Source: Rhodanobacteraceae bacterium (GTDB lineage: Bacteria; Acidobacteriota; Terriglobia; Terriglobales; Acidobacteriaceae). From it: DNA of 60,585 nucleotides. The notes beneath the pieces are model-generated. The model was not told the DNA's origin and searched no databases. It was given only the letters and a program-made list of their open reading frames with translations. The stretch is taken from the NCBI GenBank assembly GCA_903970285.1, contig CAJCHN010000002.1, positions 1 through 60,585 on the forward strand, read 5' to 3'. Positions 17,934-26,488 of the stretch are shown in pieces (within the stretch, counting starts at the first letter, position 1; each line of letters begins with the position of its first letter). The position numbers were made by a program, and so were the translations under genes.

Positions 17934-17996
17934 CCTTCCTCCTGAATCCCTGGTCCGTTCGATGCAGGCGGGAGGCGCTGCGCTTGATGCGATACC

Positions 17997-19499
17997 ATGG
18001 CCTCCAAGGTGCACACCCCGGCTCTCATCGTTTTCCTGTTCTTCTTTGCCCTGGTAACGGTGGCGGGGTTCTGGGCCGCGCGGTGGCGGCGGCCGCTCGC
18101 GGGGATGCATACGCTTGAAGAATGGGGGCTGGCGGGACGTTCGTTCGGAACCTGGATCTCGTGGTTCCTGATCGGCGGCGACACCTACACGGCTTATACG
18201 GTCATCGCCGTTCCGGCGGCCTTGTATGGAGCCGGAGCGAGTGGGTTCTTTGCGCTGCCCTACAGCATTATCGCGTACCCGTACATGATGCTGGTGCTTC
18301 CGCGGCTATGGACGATTTGCCACCGGCACGGGTATATCACCTTCGCCGACTTTGTGCGCGGACGCTACCAGTGCCGGGCGCTGACGCTGGCGATCGCCTT
18401 CACCGGCATCCTGGCGCTGATGCCGTACATTGCGCTGCAACTGGTGGGCATCAAGGTGGTGATCGCGGCGTTTGGGATTCACGGTGAGTGGCCGCTGGTG
18501 GTGGCGTTCGTCATCCTGTCGGCGTACACCTGGTCGTCCGGACTGCGGGCACCGGCGGTGATCGCCATCGTAAAGGACGTGATGTTGTATGCGATGGTGC
18601 TGGCGGCGATTGTGTGGCTGCCTATCAGGATGGGCGGCTACGCCCGCATCTTCAACCTGGCGAACGAGGCGCTGGGATCGCATGGCGCATCCATTTACCT
18701 GGCGCAGGGGCAGTTTCTCGGCTACAGCACGCTGGCGATCGGGTCGGCGATCGCGCTGATGCTGTATCCGCACACCGCGACCGCGGTGCTGAGCGCGCGC
18801 TCGGCCAACACGGTGCGGCGCAACGCGGCGATGCTGCCGGCGTACAGCTTTCTGCTGGGGCTGATCGCGCTGCTGGGCTATGCGGCGCTGGCGGACGGAA
18901 TTGTGACCAGGGATACGAGTTCGGTGGTGCCGCTGCTGTTTCTTCGGCAATTTCCGGAGGCGTTCGCGGGCTTCTGCCTGGCGGCAATTGCGATCGGCGC
19001 GCTGGTGCCGGCGGCTATCATGTCGATTGCCGCGTCGAATCTGTTCACGCGCAATATCTGGGGCGAGCTGGCGCGGACGAAGATGACGCCGCGGCAGGAA
19101 TCCGCCATGGCGAAGACGGTCTCCCTGGTGGTGAAGTTCGGCGCTCTGGTCTTCGTGCTGAAGTTGCAGACCACGTTCGCGATCCAGATGCAGCTGCTGG
19201 GCGGGATATGGATTGCACAGCTCTTTCCGGCGGTGGTGGTGGGGACGTTTACGCGCTGGCTGCATCCGTATGCATTGTTTGCAGGTTGGGCGGCGGGGAT
19301 GGCGGCGGGCACGGGGATGGCATGGGCGCTCCATCTGAAGAGCAGCCTGTACCCGGTTCCGCATGTGGGCACCATGTACGCGGCAGTGCCTGCGCTGGCG
19401 CTGAACCTAGGAGTTGCGGTGATGCTGACACCGCTGCTGCGGCGGCTGCCGGTCTCGGGCGGCAGCGACGAAACGGATGCCGCGGCGTATGTTGGCTAG
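17997..19499 (+). CDS. Sodium:solute symporter (SSS family)
   Basis: The 500-residue protein has about 13 hydrophobic helices. Family signatures include EEWGLAGRSFGTWISWFLIGGDTYTAYTVIAVPA near the N terminus, then FVRGRYQCRALTLAIAFTG and ALVPAAIMSIAASNLFTRNIW. It resembles monocarboxylate-type (MctP-like) permeases, which take up lactate, pyruvate or amino acids with sodium; the substrate is not shown by sequence. No small partner subunit gene of the DUF3311 type is adjacent. The last codons and stop are part of a duplicated 37-base segment (see repeat at 19482-19593). It diverges from the lipocalin gene across 63 bases. Confidence 0.88.
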   Translation: MASKVHTPALIVFLFFFALVTVAGFWAARWRRPLAGMHTLEEWGLAGRSFGTWISWFLIGGDTYTAYTVIAVPAALYGAGASGFFALPYSIIAYPYMMLVLPRLWTICHRHGYITFADFVRGRYQCRALTLAIAFTGILALMPYIALQLVGIKVVIAAFGIHGEWPLVVAFVILSAYTWSSGLRAPAVIAIVKDVMLYAMVLAAIVWLPIRMGGYARIFNLANEALGSHGASIYLAQGQFLGYSTLAIGSAIALMLYPHTATAVLSARSANTVRRNAAMLPAYSFLLGLIALLGYAALADGIVTRDTSSVVPLLFLRQFPEAFAGFCLAAIAIGALVPAAIMSIAASNLFTRNIWGELARTKMTPRQESAMAKTVSLVVKFGALVFVLKLQTTFAIQMQLLGGIWIAQLFPAVVVGTFTRWLHPYALFAGWAAGMAAGTGMAWALHLKSSLYPVPHVGTMYAAVPALALNLGVAVMLTPLLRRLPVSGGSDETDAAAYVG

Positions 19500-19593
19500 A
19501 TTCCGGCCCCCTCCCCTCTGCCGACCGATGGAGTCAATGGAGTCAATGTCAAGGTAGCGGCGTATGTTGGCTAGATTCCGGCCCCCTCCCCTC
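19482..19593. repeat. 37-bp direct repeat spanning the symporter stop codon
   Basis: The segment at 19482-19518 (GCGGCGTATGTTGGCTAG onward, ending CCCCTCCCCTC) recurs exactly at 19557-19593, a period of 75 bases. The first copy encodes the symporter residues AAYVG and the stop. The 38-base spacer contains a small tandem GGAGTCAATGGAGTCAATG. It looks like a recent local duplication. Confidence 0.9.
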
Positions 19594-19841
19594 GATTGTT
19601 GCTTATGTTCTTCAAGGCAATGAGGTTAAGGGTGGAACAACACTTGTGATTGCACCAGGAGTGAAGCGTACCCTGGGCACGAAATGGAGGCTACGAGAAA
19701 GTAATGCGGCAGGGGCGGCAAGCTGCGTCTGGCTTCAGCGGTCTTTCGCAGACCGTCGATGGGGGTGTCGAAGACTGGGGTGTCCGGGCGCGAACACGGC
19801 TGGCGAAACCGGCATCTCACCGGCTGAGGAAGCGAGAGACC

Positions 19842-20372
19842 ATGGCGGAAAACATCATTCTGGATTTCATTGAGAAGAAGCTTGCGCAGCCTGCGGAGGC
19901 GGAATCGTATGCGAATGTGGGGGATCGGGACCTGGCGAAGGGGATGATCGCCGGGCTGGTGGGCGGGATTGTGGCGACGGCGGCCAAGTCGGCTGCCGAG
20001 CGCATTTATCCGCCGCGGGTGCAGGGTGAAGCGGAGCCGCCGGTGGTGCTGGCGGAGAAGATTGCCGGGCACGAACTGGCGCCGGCGCCGAAGGCGGTTG
20101 CGGCGGAGAGCATCCATTGGACGTTTGGGGCCGTGGCGGGCGCCGCGTATGGAGCTTTGGCGGAGTTCTATCCGGCGGCGACCGGGCGGCAGGGCGTCAA
20201 CTTCGGGATGACGCTGATGGCGCTGACCCATGAGGGCGCGCTGCCCGCGCTGGGATTGTCGGCGCAGCCGAAGGACCAGACCACCCGCGAGAAGTCGTCG
20301 GAGATGGTGACGCATGTGGTCTTCGGGCTGGTGACGGAGACGGTGCGGCGTATGGTTCGCAGCCGGATTTGA
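19842..20372 (+). CDS. DUF1440/YagU-like membrane-associated protein
   Basis: The 176-residue product starts MAENIILDFIEKKLAQPAEAE. It contains LAKGMIAGLVGGIVATAAKSAAERIYPPR (first helix plus the PPR segment typical of DUF1440), HWTFGAVAGAAYGALAEF (second helix), GMTLMALTHEGALPALGL (third) and VFGLVTETVRRMV (last). DUF1440 proteins such as YagU are inner-membrane proteins linked in E. coli to acid resistance; the mechanism is unknown. The ATG at 19842 is preceded by GAGGAAG and GAGAG; the frame is open back to 19704 but that part has no conserved features. Confidence 0.75.
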   Translation: MAENIILDFIEKKLAQPAEAESYANVGDRDLAKGMIAGLVGGIVATAAKSAAERIYPPRVQGEAEPPVVLAEKIAGHELAPAPKAVAAESIHWTFGAVAGAAYGALAEFYPAATGRQGVNFGMTLMALTHEGALPALGLSAQPKDQTTREKSSEMVTHVVFGLVTETVRRMVRSRI

Positions 20373-20417
20373 CGGATCAATCCTCGAGTGAAACAGCCGC
20401 CTCTCGGACCGGGCTGC

Positions 20418-20897
20418 CTATGGATTTGCCGGCCGCAGGGCTGCGCGCTGGGCGGGGCTGAGGCGCTTGCTTCCGGGCCGTGCCGGAAGGATGCGGACAG
20501 AGGGTTCGATGGGTTCAAGCGAGCACTCGGGAGGGGCGGGGAGCACAACCGGCGGGGCGGCTTTCCACGGCCTGGCGGGCGCTGCCGGTGCATCTGGGAC
20601 GGGTTGCGACAGCTCGGGCGGCGCGGCGACCGGAGCGGCAGCCGGTGCGGTGGCGGCCAGAGGCTTCGCCGGGAGCGCCTCGCCCTCGCTGGACTCCGGA
20701 GGCGCCTGAATTGCGGGTGAAGGTGTTTCTTCGGGTTCAATGGGCTCGAAGCTCACCTCGAAGACTGGGCGGGCGGCGCCGGCGATGCGCGGCGGCGAGC
20801 AAGGATAGGCGCGCGGGTCGCGGGCGACGGGTGCGGCGGCCGGGACAGGGGCCTCGGCGCGGGCAGGACGATGGCTCAAACGCGGGCTGGTTTTCAT
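20418..20897 (-). CDS. Pro/Ala-rich hypothetical protein
   Basis: The 159-residue product is low complexity: long Pro/Ala/Glu runs with FEVSFEPIEPEETPSP and CSLEPIEPSVRILPARPG as more ordered segments, and a basic end (KRLSPAQRAALRPANP). There is no signal peptide or membrane segment, and I do not recognise a family. Codon usage is G/C-biased at third positions but the composition makes several frames look open. The ATG at 20897 lacks a clear ribosome site. It is convergent with the DUF1440 gene (45-base gap). Coding status is likely but not certain. Confidence 0.45.
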   Translation of the reverse strand: MKTSPRLSHRPARAEAPVPAAAPVARDPRAYPCSPPRIAGAARPVFEVSFEPIEPEETPSPAIQAPPESSEGEALPAKPLAATAPAAAPVAAPPELSQPVPDAPAAPARPWKAAPPVVLPAPPECSLEPIEPSVRILPARPGSKRLSPAQRAALRPANP

Positions 20898-21111
20898 AGG
20901 GTTGGTCTTTGCCGCAGAGAAGACGCTGCGGGAGTGGAGCAATGTGACGTCTATGCTAGCAACCGCGAATCGGAAGCCGCCATGCCACCGAAGTGTCAAC
21001 CAGCGTGAACCTTCCGTTTTGGGAAGAGCGCATGAGGAGGAATCAACATCCTATGGAGGCGACGCCGGCGCAATATCCTGATGGGCCGGGTGCGAGGAAG
21101 AGGGATCGATT

Positions 21112-22290
21112 TTGAATGAAGGCTTCCAGAGTTTTGTCATGGGCGGCTTCGAGTGCGCAACGCACCGCCGCCGGGATGGACGGCAGATCGATGTGCTGAC
21201 ATCGACGGGTCATGCCAGCCACGCTGCCGAAGATTATCGGCTGCTGGCGCAGGCAGGCATCCGCACAGTGCGGGACGGACTGCGATGGCACCTGGTCGAG
21301 AAGGTTGCCGGGGTGTACGACTGGAGCAGCTTTCTGCCGCTGCTGGACGCGTCGATCGCGACCGGAACGCAGGTGATCTGGGACCTGTGCCACTGGGGTG
21401 TGCCGCGCGGGCTGGACCTGTTTTCCGAGGATTTTGTGGTGCGGTTCGGCGCTTTTGCAGGAGCGGCGGCGCGGGTGATCTTTGAGCGCAGTGGCGGCAT
21501 CCGGGGACCGGTTCCGTACTACTGCCCGGTGAACGAGATGAGCTTCTGGGCGTGGGTGGGCGGGGATGTGAAGGCATTCGCGCCGCATCAGGAAGGCCGG
21601 GGGCTGGAGTTGAAGCGGCAGTTGGTGCGGGCGTCGCTGGCGGCAATGACGGCGGTGCGGGATGTCGATCCGCGCGCAAGATTCGTGCAGGCGGAGCCGA
21701 TCATCCACATTGTGCCGAAGTGGAAGGATGTGAAGAAGTATCCGCATATCGTGGAGGACGTGCGGCGGCACAACGCATCGCAGTATGAGGCGTGGGACAT
21801 GCTGCGCGGCGATCAGGACGAGGAACTGGGCGGATCGCCCGACATGCTGGACATCATCGGGGTGAATTACTACTGGAATAACCAGTGGGTGCATGGCGGG
21901 GAGCGCAAGCCGCCGGGGCATCCGGATCATCGTCCTCTGCACCGGATGCTGGAGGATCTGTGGCAGCGCTATGGGCGGCCGATCGTGGTGACCGAGACAG
22001 GTGCGGAGGCGGATGCCGGGGCCGGCTGGCTGGGTTATGTGGCGGCGGAGGTGCGGCAGGCGCAGCGGGCGGGGGTCGAGGTGCTGGGAATCTGCATCTA
22101 CCCGGTGATGGACTATCCGGGCTGGGATGATGAGCGGCACTGCCCGTGCGGGTTGATCGAAGTGGCGCCGGACTGGGACAGACGCCGGCTGCGGGTCGAT
22201 CTGGCGGCGGAGGTTGGCCTGCAGGCGCGGCTGTTCGAAGCGCAATCGAGCGGCGCTGTCCGGGAGCAGCCGGTGCTGATGCCCGGCTGA
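21112..22290 (+). CDS. GH1-like glycoside hydrolase (beta-glycosidase-like)
   Basis: The 392-residue protein looks like a compact (beta/alpha)8 glycosidase related to family 1 (typical GH1 enzymes have about 450 residues). The N-terminal SFVMGGFECATHRR, then RDGLRWHLVE, DLCHWGVPRGLDL, PVNEMSFWAW (candidate acid/base Glu142) and VVTETGAEAD (candidate nucleophile Glu295) match the fold. It has no signal peptide, so it may act in the cytoplasm on a glycan intermediate. TTG at 21112 is used with AAGAGGG upstream; ATG at 21139 is an alternative. It is followed by the fused dehydrogenase-methyltransferase gene, with which it shares direction. Confidence 0.8.
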   Translation: MNEGFQSFVMGGFECATHRRRDGRQIDVLTSTGHASHAAEDYRLLAQAGIRTVRDGLRWHLVEKVAGVYDWSSFLPLLDASIATGTQVIWDLCHWGVPRGLDLFSEDFVVRFGAFAGAAARVIFERSGGIRGPVPYYCPVNEMSFWAWVGGDVKAFAPHQEGRGLELKRQLVRASLAAMTAVRDVDPRARFVQAEPIIHIVPKWKDVKKYPHIVEDVRRHNASQYEAWDMLRGDQDEELGGSPDMLDIIGVNYYWNNQWVHGGERKPPGHPDHRPLHRMLEDLWQRYGRPIVVTETGAEADAGAGWLGYVAAEVRQAQRAGVEVLGICIYPVMDYPGWDDERHCPCGLIEVAPDWDRRRLRVDLAAEVGLQARLFEAQSSGAVREQPVLMPG

Positions 22291-22380
22291 GAAGCCGCCC
22301 GGGATGAAGGTTTGGCGCAAGGAGCGGAGACCGGATTTCGCCGGCGTCTCGCGGGGAAGTGGATGCTGGGGAGTAAGAGC

Positions 22381-24183
22381 ATGGTGGAGTTGAGCGACAC
22401 GAAGGTTCGCACGCAGCCGGCGCAGATCGAGAGGCTGGAGCAGAAGGCCGCGGAGCAGGCGGCATGGGAACTGGTCGATTCGGCGCGGAAGCTGGCGGAT
22501 GAGCTGGCGGCGCGTCCGAACCTGGGGTTGAATACGGCACCGGAACGGGAGCTGGAGCGGTTCGCGGAGCTGGGATTGATGATGGCGCCGGTTCCGCACA
22601 GTCTGGGCGGACTGGGGCTGGGGTCGGAGCCCGGAACCCAGGCGGCGCTGATGCGGCTGCTCGCGATCACCGGCGGAGCCGACCTGGCGCTGGGGCGCAT
22701 CTACGAGGGACATGTGAACGGCGTGCTGCTGACGGCGCGGTACGGGTCGTTCGCGCAGCTGAAGGCGCTGGCGGAGGACTGCCGCGAGGGAGCTCTTTCG
22801 GGGGTGTGGAACACCGGCGCGGCGGAGCTGCTGCGGCTGCATCCGGAGGGGGAGCGGTTTCGCTTCGAAGGGGTGAAGACATTTGCAACCGGCGCGGGAT
22901 TCGTGCGGCGGCCGATTGTGACGGCGGAGCTGGATGGGCGCGGATGGCAGATGACGCTGCCCCGGATGGAGACGCTGGGGGCGACGCTCGACCGCAGCTT
23001 CTGGCATCCGCTGGGGATGGAGAGCTCGGAGAGCTTCGAGGTCGACTTCACTGGCGGCCTGGTGGGCGATGAGGATTTGATCGGGGAGCCGGGGGATTTC
23101 TACCGGGACCCTATGTTTCGCGGGGGGGCGATCCGCTTTGCGGCGGTGCAGGCGGGCGCGGTGCTGCGGCTGCACGGAATGTTTGCGGAGTGGCTGGAGG
23201 CGCGCGGGCGGGGCGACGATCCATATCATGTGGCGCGGCTGGGTGAGGTTTCGATCCTGGCGCAGGAGTGCGCGCTGTGGGTGGAGAAAGCGGCGGCAGT
23301 GGCAGAGGAGAGCTTTTACGGGACCGAGAAGCAGCATGTGGAGCGGATGGTGGAGTGTGCCAACATGATGCGGACGGCGATCGAGCAGAAGGCGACACGG
23401 GTGATGCAGCTGGTGACGGCGGGCGTGGGGGCGCATGGTCTGTTGCAGCCGCACCGGTTCGAGCGGGTGATCCGGGATCTGACGATGTACCTGCGCCAGC
23501 CGGCGCCGGACCAGGCGCTGGCGGCGGTGGGGCGAAGTGCGATGGAGAAGCACTGGCGGCGGGCTCGGGGCCCGCAGGGCGGGTTCTGGAGCGACGAGGG
23601 GCCGCTGGAGTCGCTGCCAGCGAGCTACTTTCAGAAGATTTACGAACGAAAGCGTGATCCGTGGGATTTCGAAACCAGCGCATACGAGCGGGAGAAGTAT
23701 GACGCGACGCTGGCGAGTCTGCCGCGGCGGTGTTATGCGAGCGGGCTGGAGGTGGGGTGCTCCATCGGCGTGCTGACGGCGCGGCTGGCGGTGCGATGCG
23801 AGCGGCTGCTGGGCGTGGACGTCTCGGAGCGGGCGCTCGAACAGGCGCGGATTCGTTGCGCGGGTTGGCCGCAGGTGAGATTCGAACAGATGCAGGTGCC
23901 GCAGGAGCTGCCGGATGGGGAGTTCGACCTGGTGGTGGTGTCGGAGGTGGCGTACTACTGGCAGCGAGCGGACCTGGAGCGGGCGGCGGAAGGACTGGCG
24001 GCACGCCAAGGGGTAGGAGGGCAGCTGCTGCTGGTGCACCTGATCGAGCCCGTGGTGGATTATCCGCTGACCGGGGATGAGGTGCATGAGTACTGGCTTA
24101 GCCGACCGGAGTGGAAGCCGGTGCATGCGGAGCGGCATGAGCGGTTCAGGCTGGATCTGCTGGAGCGGGTGGGCGCGGGTTGA
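22381..24183 (+). CDS. Fused acyl-CoA dehydrogenase-like and SAM methyltransferase (NodS-like) protein
   Basis: The 600-residue protein has two parts. Residues about 1-395 resemble acyl-CoA dehydrogenases (LGLMMAPVPHSLGGLGLGSE, GRIYEGHVNGVLL, the core around GGAIRFAAVQAGAVL, and GAHGLLQPHRFERVIRDL). Residues about 415-600 are a class I methyltransferase with ASYFQKIYERKRDPWDFETS, the SAM motif LEVGCSIGVLTA (456-467) and DLVVVSEVAYYW, as in NodS. NodS N-methylates the deacetylated sugar of Nod factor. The ATG at 22381 has GGGGAG 7 bases upstream; the frame extends to 22312. The end overlaps the convergent GT2 gene by 38 bases. The joined reaction is unknown. Confidence 0.85.
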   Translation: MVELSDTKVRTQPAQIERLEQKAAEQAAWELVDSARKLADELAARPNLGLNTAPERELERFAELGLMMAPVPHSLGGLGLGSEPGTQAALMRLLAITGGADLALGRIYEGHVNGVLLTARYGSFAQLKALAEDCREGALSGVWNTGAAELLRLHPEGERFRFEGVKTFATGAGFVRRPIVTAELDGRGWQMTLPRMETLGATLDRSFWHPLGMESSESFEVDFTGGLVGDEDLIGEPGDFYRDPMFRGGAIRFAAVQAGAVLRLHGMFAEWLEARGRGDDPYHVARLGEVSILAQECALWVEKAAAVAEESFYGTEKQHVERMVECANMMRTAIEQKATRVMQLVTAGVGAHGLLQPHRFERVIRDLTMYLRQPAPDQALAAVGRSAMEKHWRRARGPQGGFWSDEGPLESLPASYFQKIYERKRDPWDFETSAYEREKYDATLASLPRRCYASGLEVGCSIGVLTARLAVRCERLLGVDVSERALEQARIRCAGWPQVRFEQMQVPQELPDGEFDLVVVSEVAYYWQRADLERAAEGLAARQGVGGQLLLVHLIEPVVDYPLTGDEVHEYWLSRPEWKPVHAERHERFRLDLLERVGAG

Positions 24184-25426
24184 AGGAAAGCAGGTTACTT
24201 GACCCGGATGCGGAGTTTGCCGGGCCGGTGGTGGCGGAGGCGAGCCGATGCCGCAGGCGAGCGATGGTTTCGGTGATGGTGGCGCGGCGGGGAGGATGGT
24301 CCGGCGGGACGAGGAACAGGGCTTCGATGAGGGTGTCGGCGTCGAGGAGTTCGAGGAAGCGCGGAGTGGGCAGAGCAGCGGACTGGAGGTCGCGCAGGCG
24401 CTCGCGCCAGGCGGCCGGATAAGCGGAGAGGCTGGAGGAAGGAGCGTCGTTGAAGCGGCGCAAGCCGGCGAGGGTGGCGAAGCGATGTTCGAGCCACTCG
24501 GCGGAGTCGACCAGGTGCGGCAGGCCGGCGGCGGATTCCTGCTGCCAGAGCCGCAACTGCCCGGAGAGGCCGACTTCGGCGCGTCCATCGAGCCGGGCGG
24601 AGGTGAAGGTGCGGACCGCAGGGGAGTGGCGAATGCGTGCGCCGACTTTGCGCAGGGCGTCGACGAAGGCGACATCTTCAAGCGGTTTGACGGGCGGCAG
24701 CCCTCCGGCAAGGCGGTAGATGGCGGGGGTGCAGGCGAGCGATGCGCCGAAGTGCTGCAGATGGCGGGGCCAGGGGTCGGCGGGATCGGGGTCGAGCAGG
24801 GATTCGAACCGGGCGACCAGGCGCTGGTAGAGGCGGTCACGCTCATAGGCGAGGCGGGCGCCGGGGTCGAGGGCGTCGAGGTCATCGGGCAAGAGCTCGA
24901 TGGTGCCGCCGACGGCGTCGGCTCCGGCTTCGATTTCGCCCAGGTTGGCGGCGATCCAGTTCGCATGGACGAGAGTGTCGGCGTCCGTCGAAAGGATGGC
25001 GGTGTGCGGGGTGGTGAGAAGTTCCAGGCGATCGCAGGCGAGGTCCATCAGGGCGCGGCGCGCGGTGCCCACGTGGGCTTGTGCCGGGGGAAGGTGGCAG
25101 GTAAGCAGGCGCAGGAGAAAGCCTGGGTGGCCGCGGGCGTAGCGCTCAGCGACGGCGAGGCTGCGGTCGGTGCAGTTATTGAGCAGCAGCAGGACTTCGT
25201 AGGAGTCGTGAGGCAGCGGCGATCCGCCGTCATCGATCTGCAGGCGCAGGGCGTCGAGCGTGGCGGTGAGGACGGCTTCTTCGTTGCGCGCGGGAATGAT
25301 GACAACGGCGCGGCAGCGAGGATCTGGTGCGGGCAGGACGGCAGCGTCGATCCCCGTAGAGCGTCGGTGAGCGGCGTCCGGCGCGAACACCGGGTGCGCC
25401 GCCGGAAGGGCAAGGGTTGCGCTCAT
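24146..25426 (-). CDS. Family 2 glycosyltransferase
   Basis: The 426-residue protein has a GT-A domain with AVVIIPARNEEAVLTATLDALR (about 40-61), LLLLNNCTDRS, the DXD-like STDADTLVHANWI and later PLEDVAFVDALRKVGARIR. A less conserved C-terminal region with no clear membrane helix follows. It would transfer a sugar from a nucleotide donor to an unknown acceptor in the cytoplasm. It starts at an ATGA overlap with the stop of the PIG-L gene, so the two are translationally coupled. This pairing, a glycosyltransferase with a sugar deacetylase, suggests a shared glycan. Confidence 0.88.
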   Translation of the reverse strand: MSATLALPAAHPVFAPDAAHRRSTGIDAAVLPAPDPRCRAVVIIPARNEEAVLTATLDALRLQIDDGGSPLPHDSYEVLLLLNNCTDRSLAVAERYARGHPGFLLRLLTCHLPPAQAHVGTARRALMDLACDRLELLTTPHTAILSTDADTLVHANWIAANLGEIEAGADAVGGTIELLPDDLDALDPGARLAYERDRLYQRLVARFESLLDPDPADPWPRHLQHFGASLACTPAIYRLAGGLPPVKPLEDVAFVDALRKVGARIRHSPAVRTFTSARLDGRAEVGLSGQLRLWQQESAAGLPHLVDSAEWLEHRFATLAGLRRFNDAPSSSLSAYPAAWRERLRDLQSAALPTPRFLELLDADTLIEALFLVPPDHPPRRATITETIARLRHRLASATTGPANSASGSSNLLSFNPRPPAPADPA

Positions 25427-26301
25427 GCGGGCAGAGGCTCCGCTTCAGGATCGCCCTGCGGGGTGGAGAGGTGTTCGCGGATTGCAAGGTCGAGCCAGGC
25501 CTGGTTGGCCCAGAGGCGTTCGGCTCCCTGGTAGCGACGGGAGAAAGCTGCGATGACGTCGGCGAGCGCGGAGTCAATCTGACTTTTGTAGCCGAGGGCG
25601 ATGCGGCGCTTGAACGCGATGGGGCGGGCAGGGGTGCCGTGGCAGAGGACAGGGAACAGCGGTTCGTGCAGGCGAGTCTGGGTGTCTTCGCGAAAGCGCG
25701 TCAGGTCGATACGAACGCCGTCGCGGGTGGCGTAGGGGAGGTCTTCGTAGAAAGCGGACGGGAGACTGAGGGTCAGCGGCAGCGCGGCGTCGCGGGCGGT
25801 GCGGTGATCGACGTGATGACCGAGACCGAGGGGCAGCACGAGCGCTGCCTTTCCTGCGTTGCGCCCGGCGTGAGCCAGATCGTCAAGCGCCTTGCAGATG
25901 ATGGGAATGGCCGGATCGTGGGAAAGAACGTCGAGGTCGCAGACGACCGACGCGGCGCGATGCAGGCGGATGGGCGCGTCGTGCAGATCGAGGTCGAGCA
26001 TGGCCACGCCGTCGCCGAAGGTCTCTAGAAAGGCTTGATCTTCGCGCTTGCGCAGGCTGGAGACGAGGTCGAGTCGCGCGGATTCGGAGGGCTCTTTGAT
26101 GTCCGCGTAAGGGGCATAGAGCGAACGGGTGAAGACGTTGAGGATGGTGACGCGGTGTCCGGCGGCAAGCCAGCGGGTGATGGAGAGCGACAACGAAAAG
26201 GCGGCGTCGTCGCGATGGGGTGAGAGCACGAAAAGGTTCAAGCGCGGGCTTCCGGAATGTGGATTGTCTTGGAACGCGGCATGCGCGTGGCGTCGACCCA
26301 T
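25423..26301 (-). CDS. PIG-L family sugar deacetylase
   Basis: PIG-L/LmbE enzymes are zinc hydrolases that remove acetyl groups from N-acetylglucosamine-type sugars. Visible in this 292-residue protein are the metal motif SPHRDDAAFS (27-36; the DDE form of the family is DDA here) and the second metal motif GHHVDH (161-166). ALVLPLGLG and SAFYEDLPYATRDGV follow. Its gene overlaps the GT2 gene and diverges from the glycosyltransferase-UGM gene across 187 bases. Together with the NodS-like domain nearby, deacetylation followed by N-methylation of an amino sugar is a reasonable guess. Confidence 0.88.
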   Translation of the reverse strand: MGRRHAHAAFQDNPHSGSPRLNLFVLSPHRDDAAFSLSLSITRWLAAGHRVTILNVFTRSLYAPYADIKEPSESARLDLVSSLRKREDQAFLETFGDGVAMLDLDLHDAPIRLHRAASVVCDLDVLSHDPAIPIICKALDDLAHAGRNAGKAALVLPLGLGHHVDHRTARDAALPLTLSLPSAFYEDLPYATRDGVRIDLTRFREDTQTRLHEPLFPVLCHGTPARPIAFKRRIALGYKSQIDSALADVIAAFSRRYQGAERLWANQAWLDLAIREHLSTPQGDPEAEPLPA

Positions 26302-26488
26302 CGATCAGACGCTTAGGATGCGGGATCCTGAAGGCGAGTTGCGGGCGGCCGGATGGATTTGCACTTTGCGACCTGAAACGATGCCGGTCTGGTTCAAAAC
26401 CCAACGCAAAGCGGCGTTTTCACATCTCACGGGAGACGATCACGACAATTTGTTTGCTTTAGAAGACATAACTTAACGAGGGCCTCCT

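Noticed and set aside
21043..24966. Antisense open frame of 1307 residues over the GH1-like and fused genes
   Set aside because: It is a GC-rich shadow: low-complexity Pro/Arg/His-rich translation, no start signal, and two well-supported genes with conserved motifs on the other strand.
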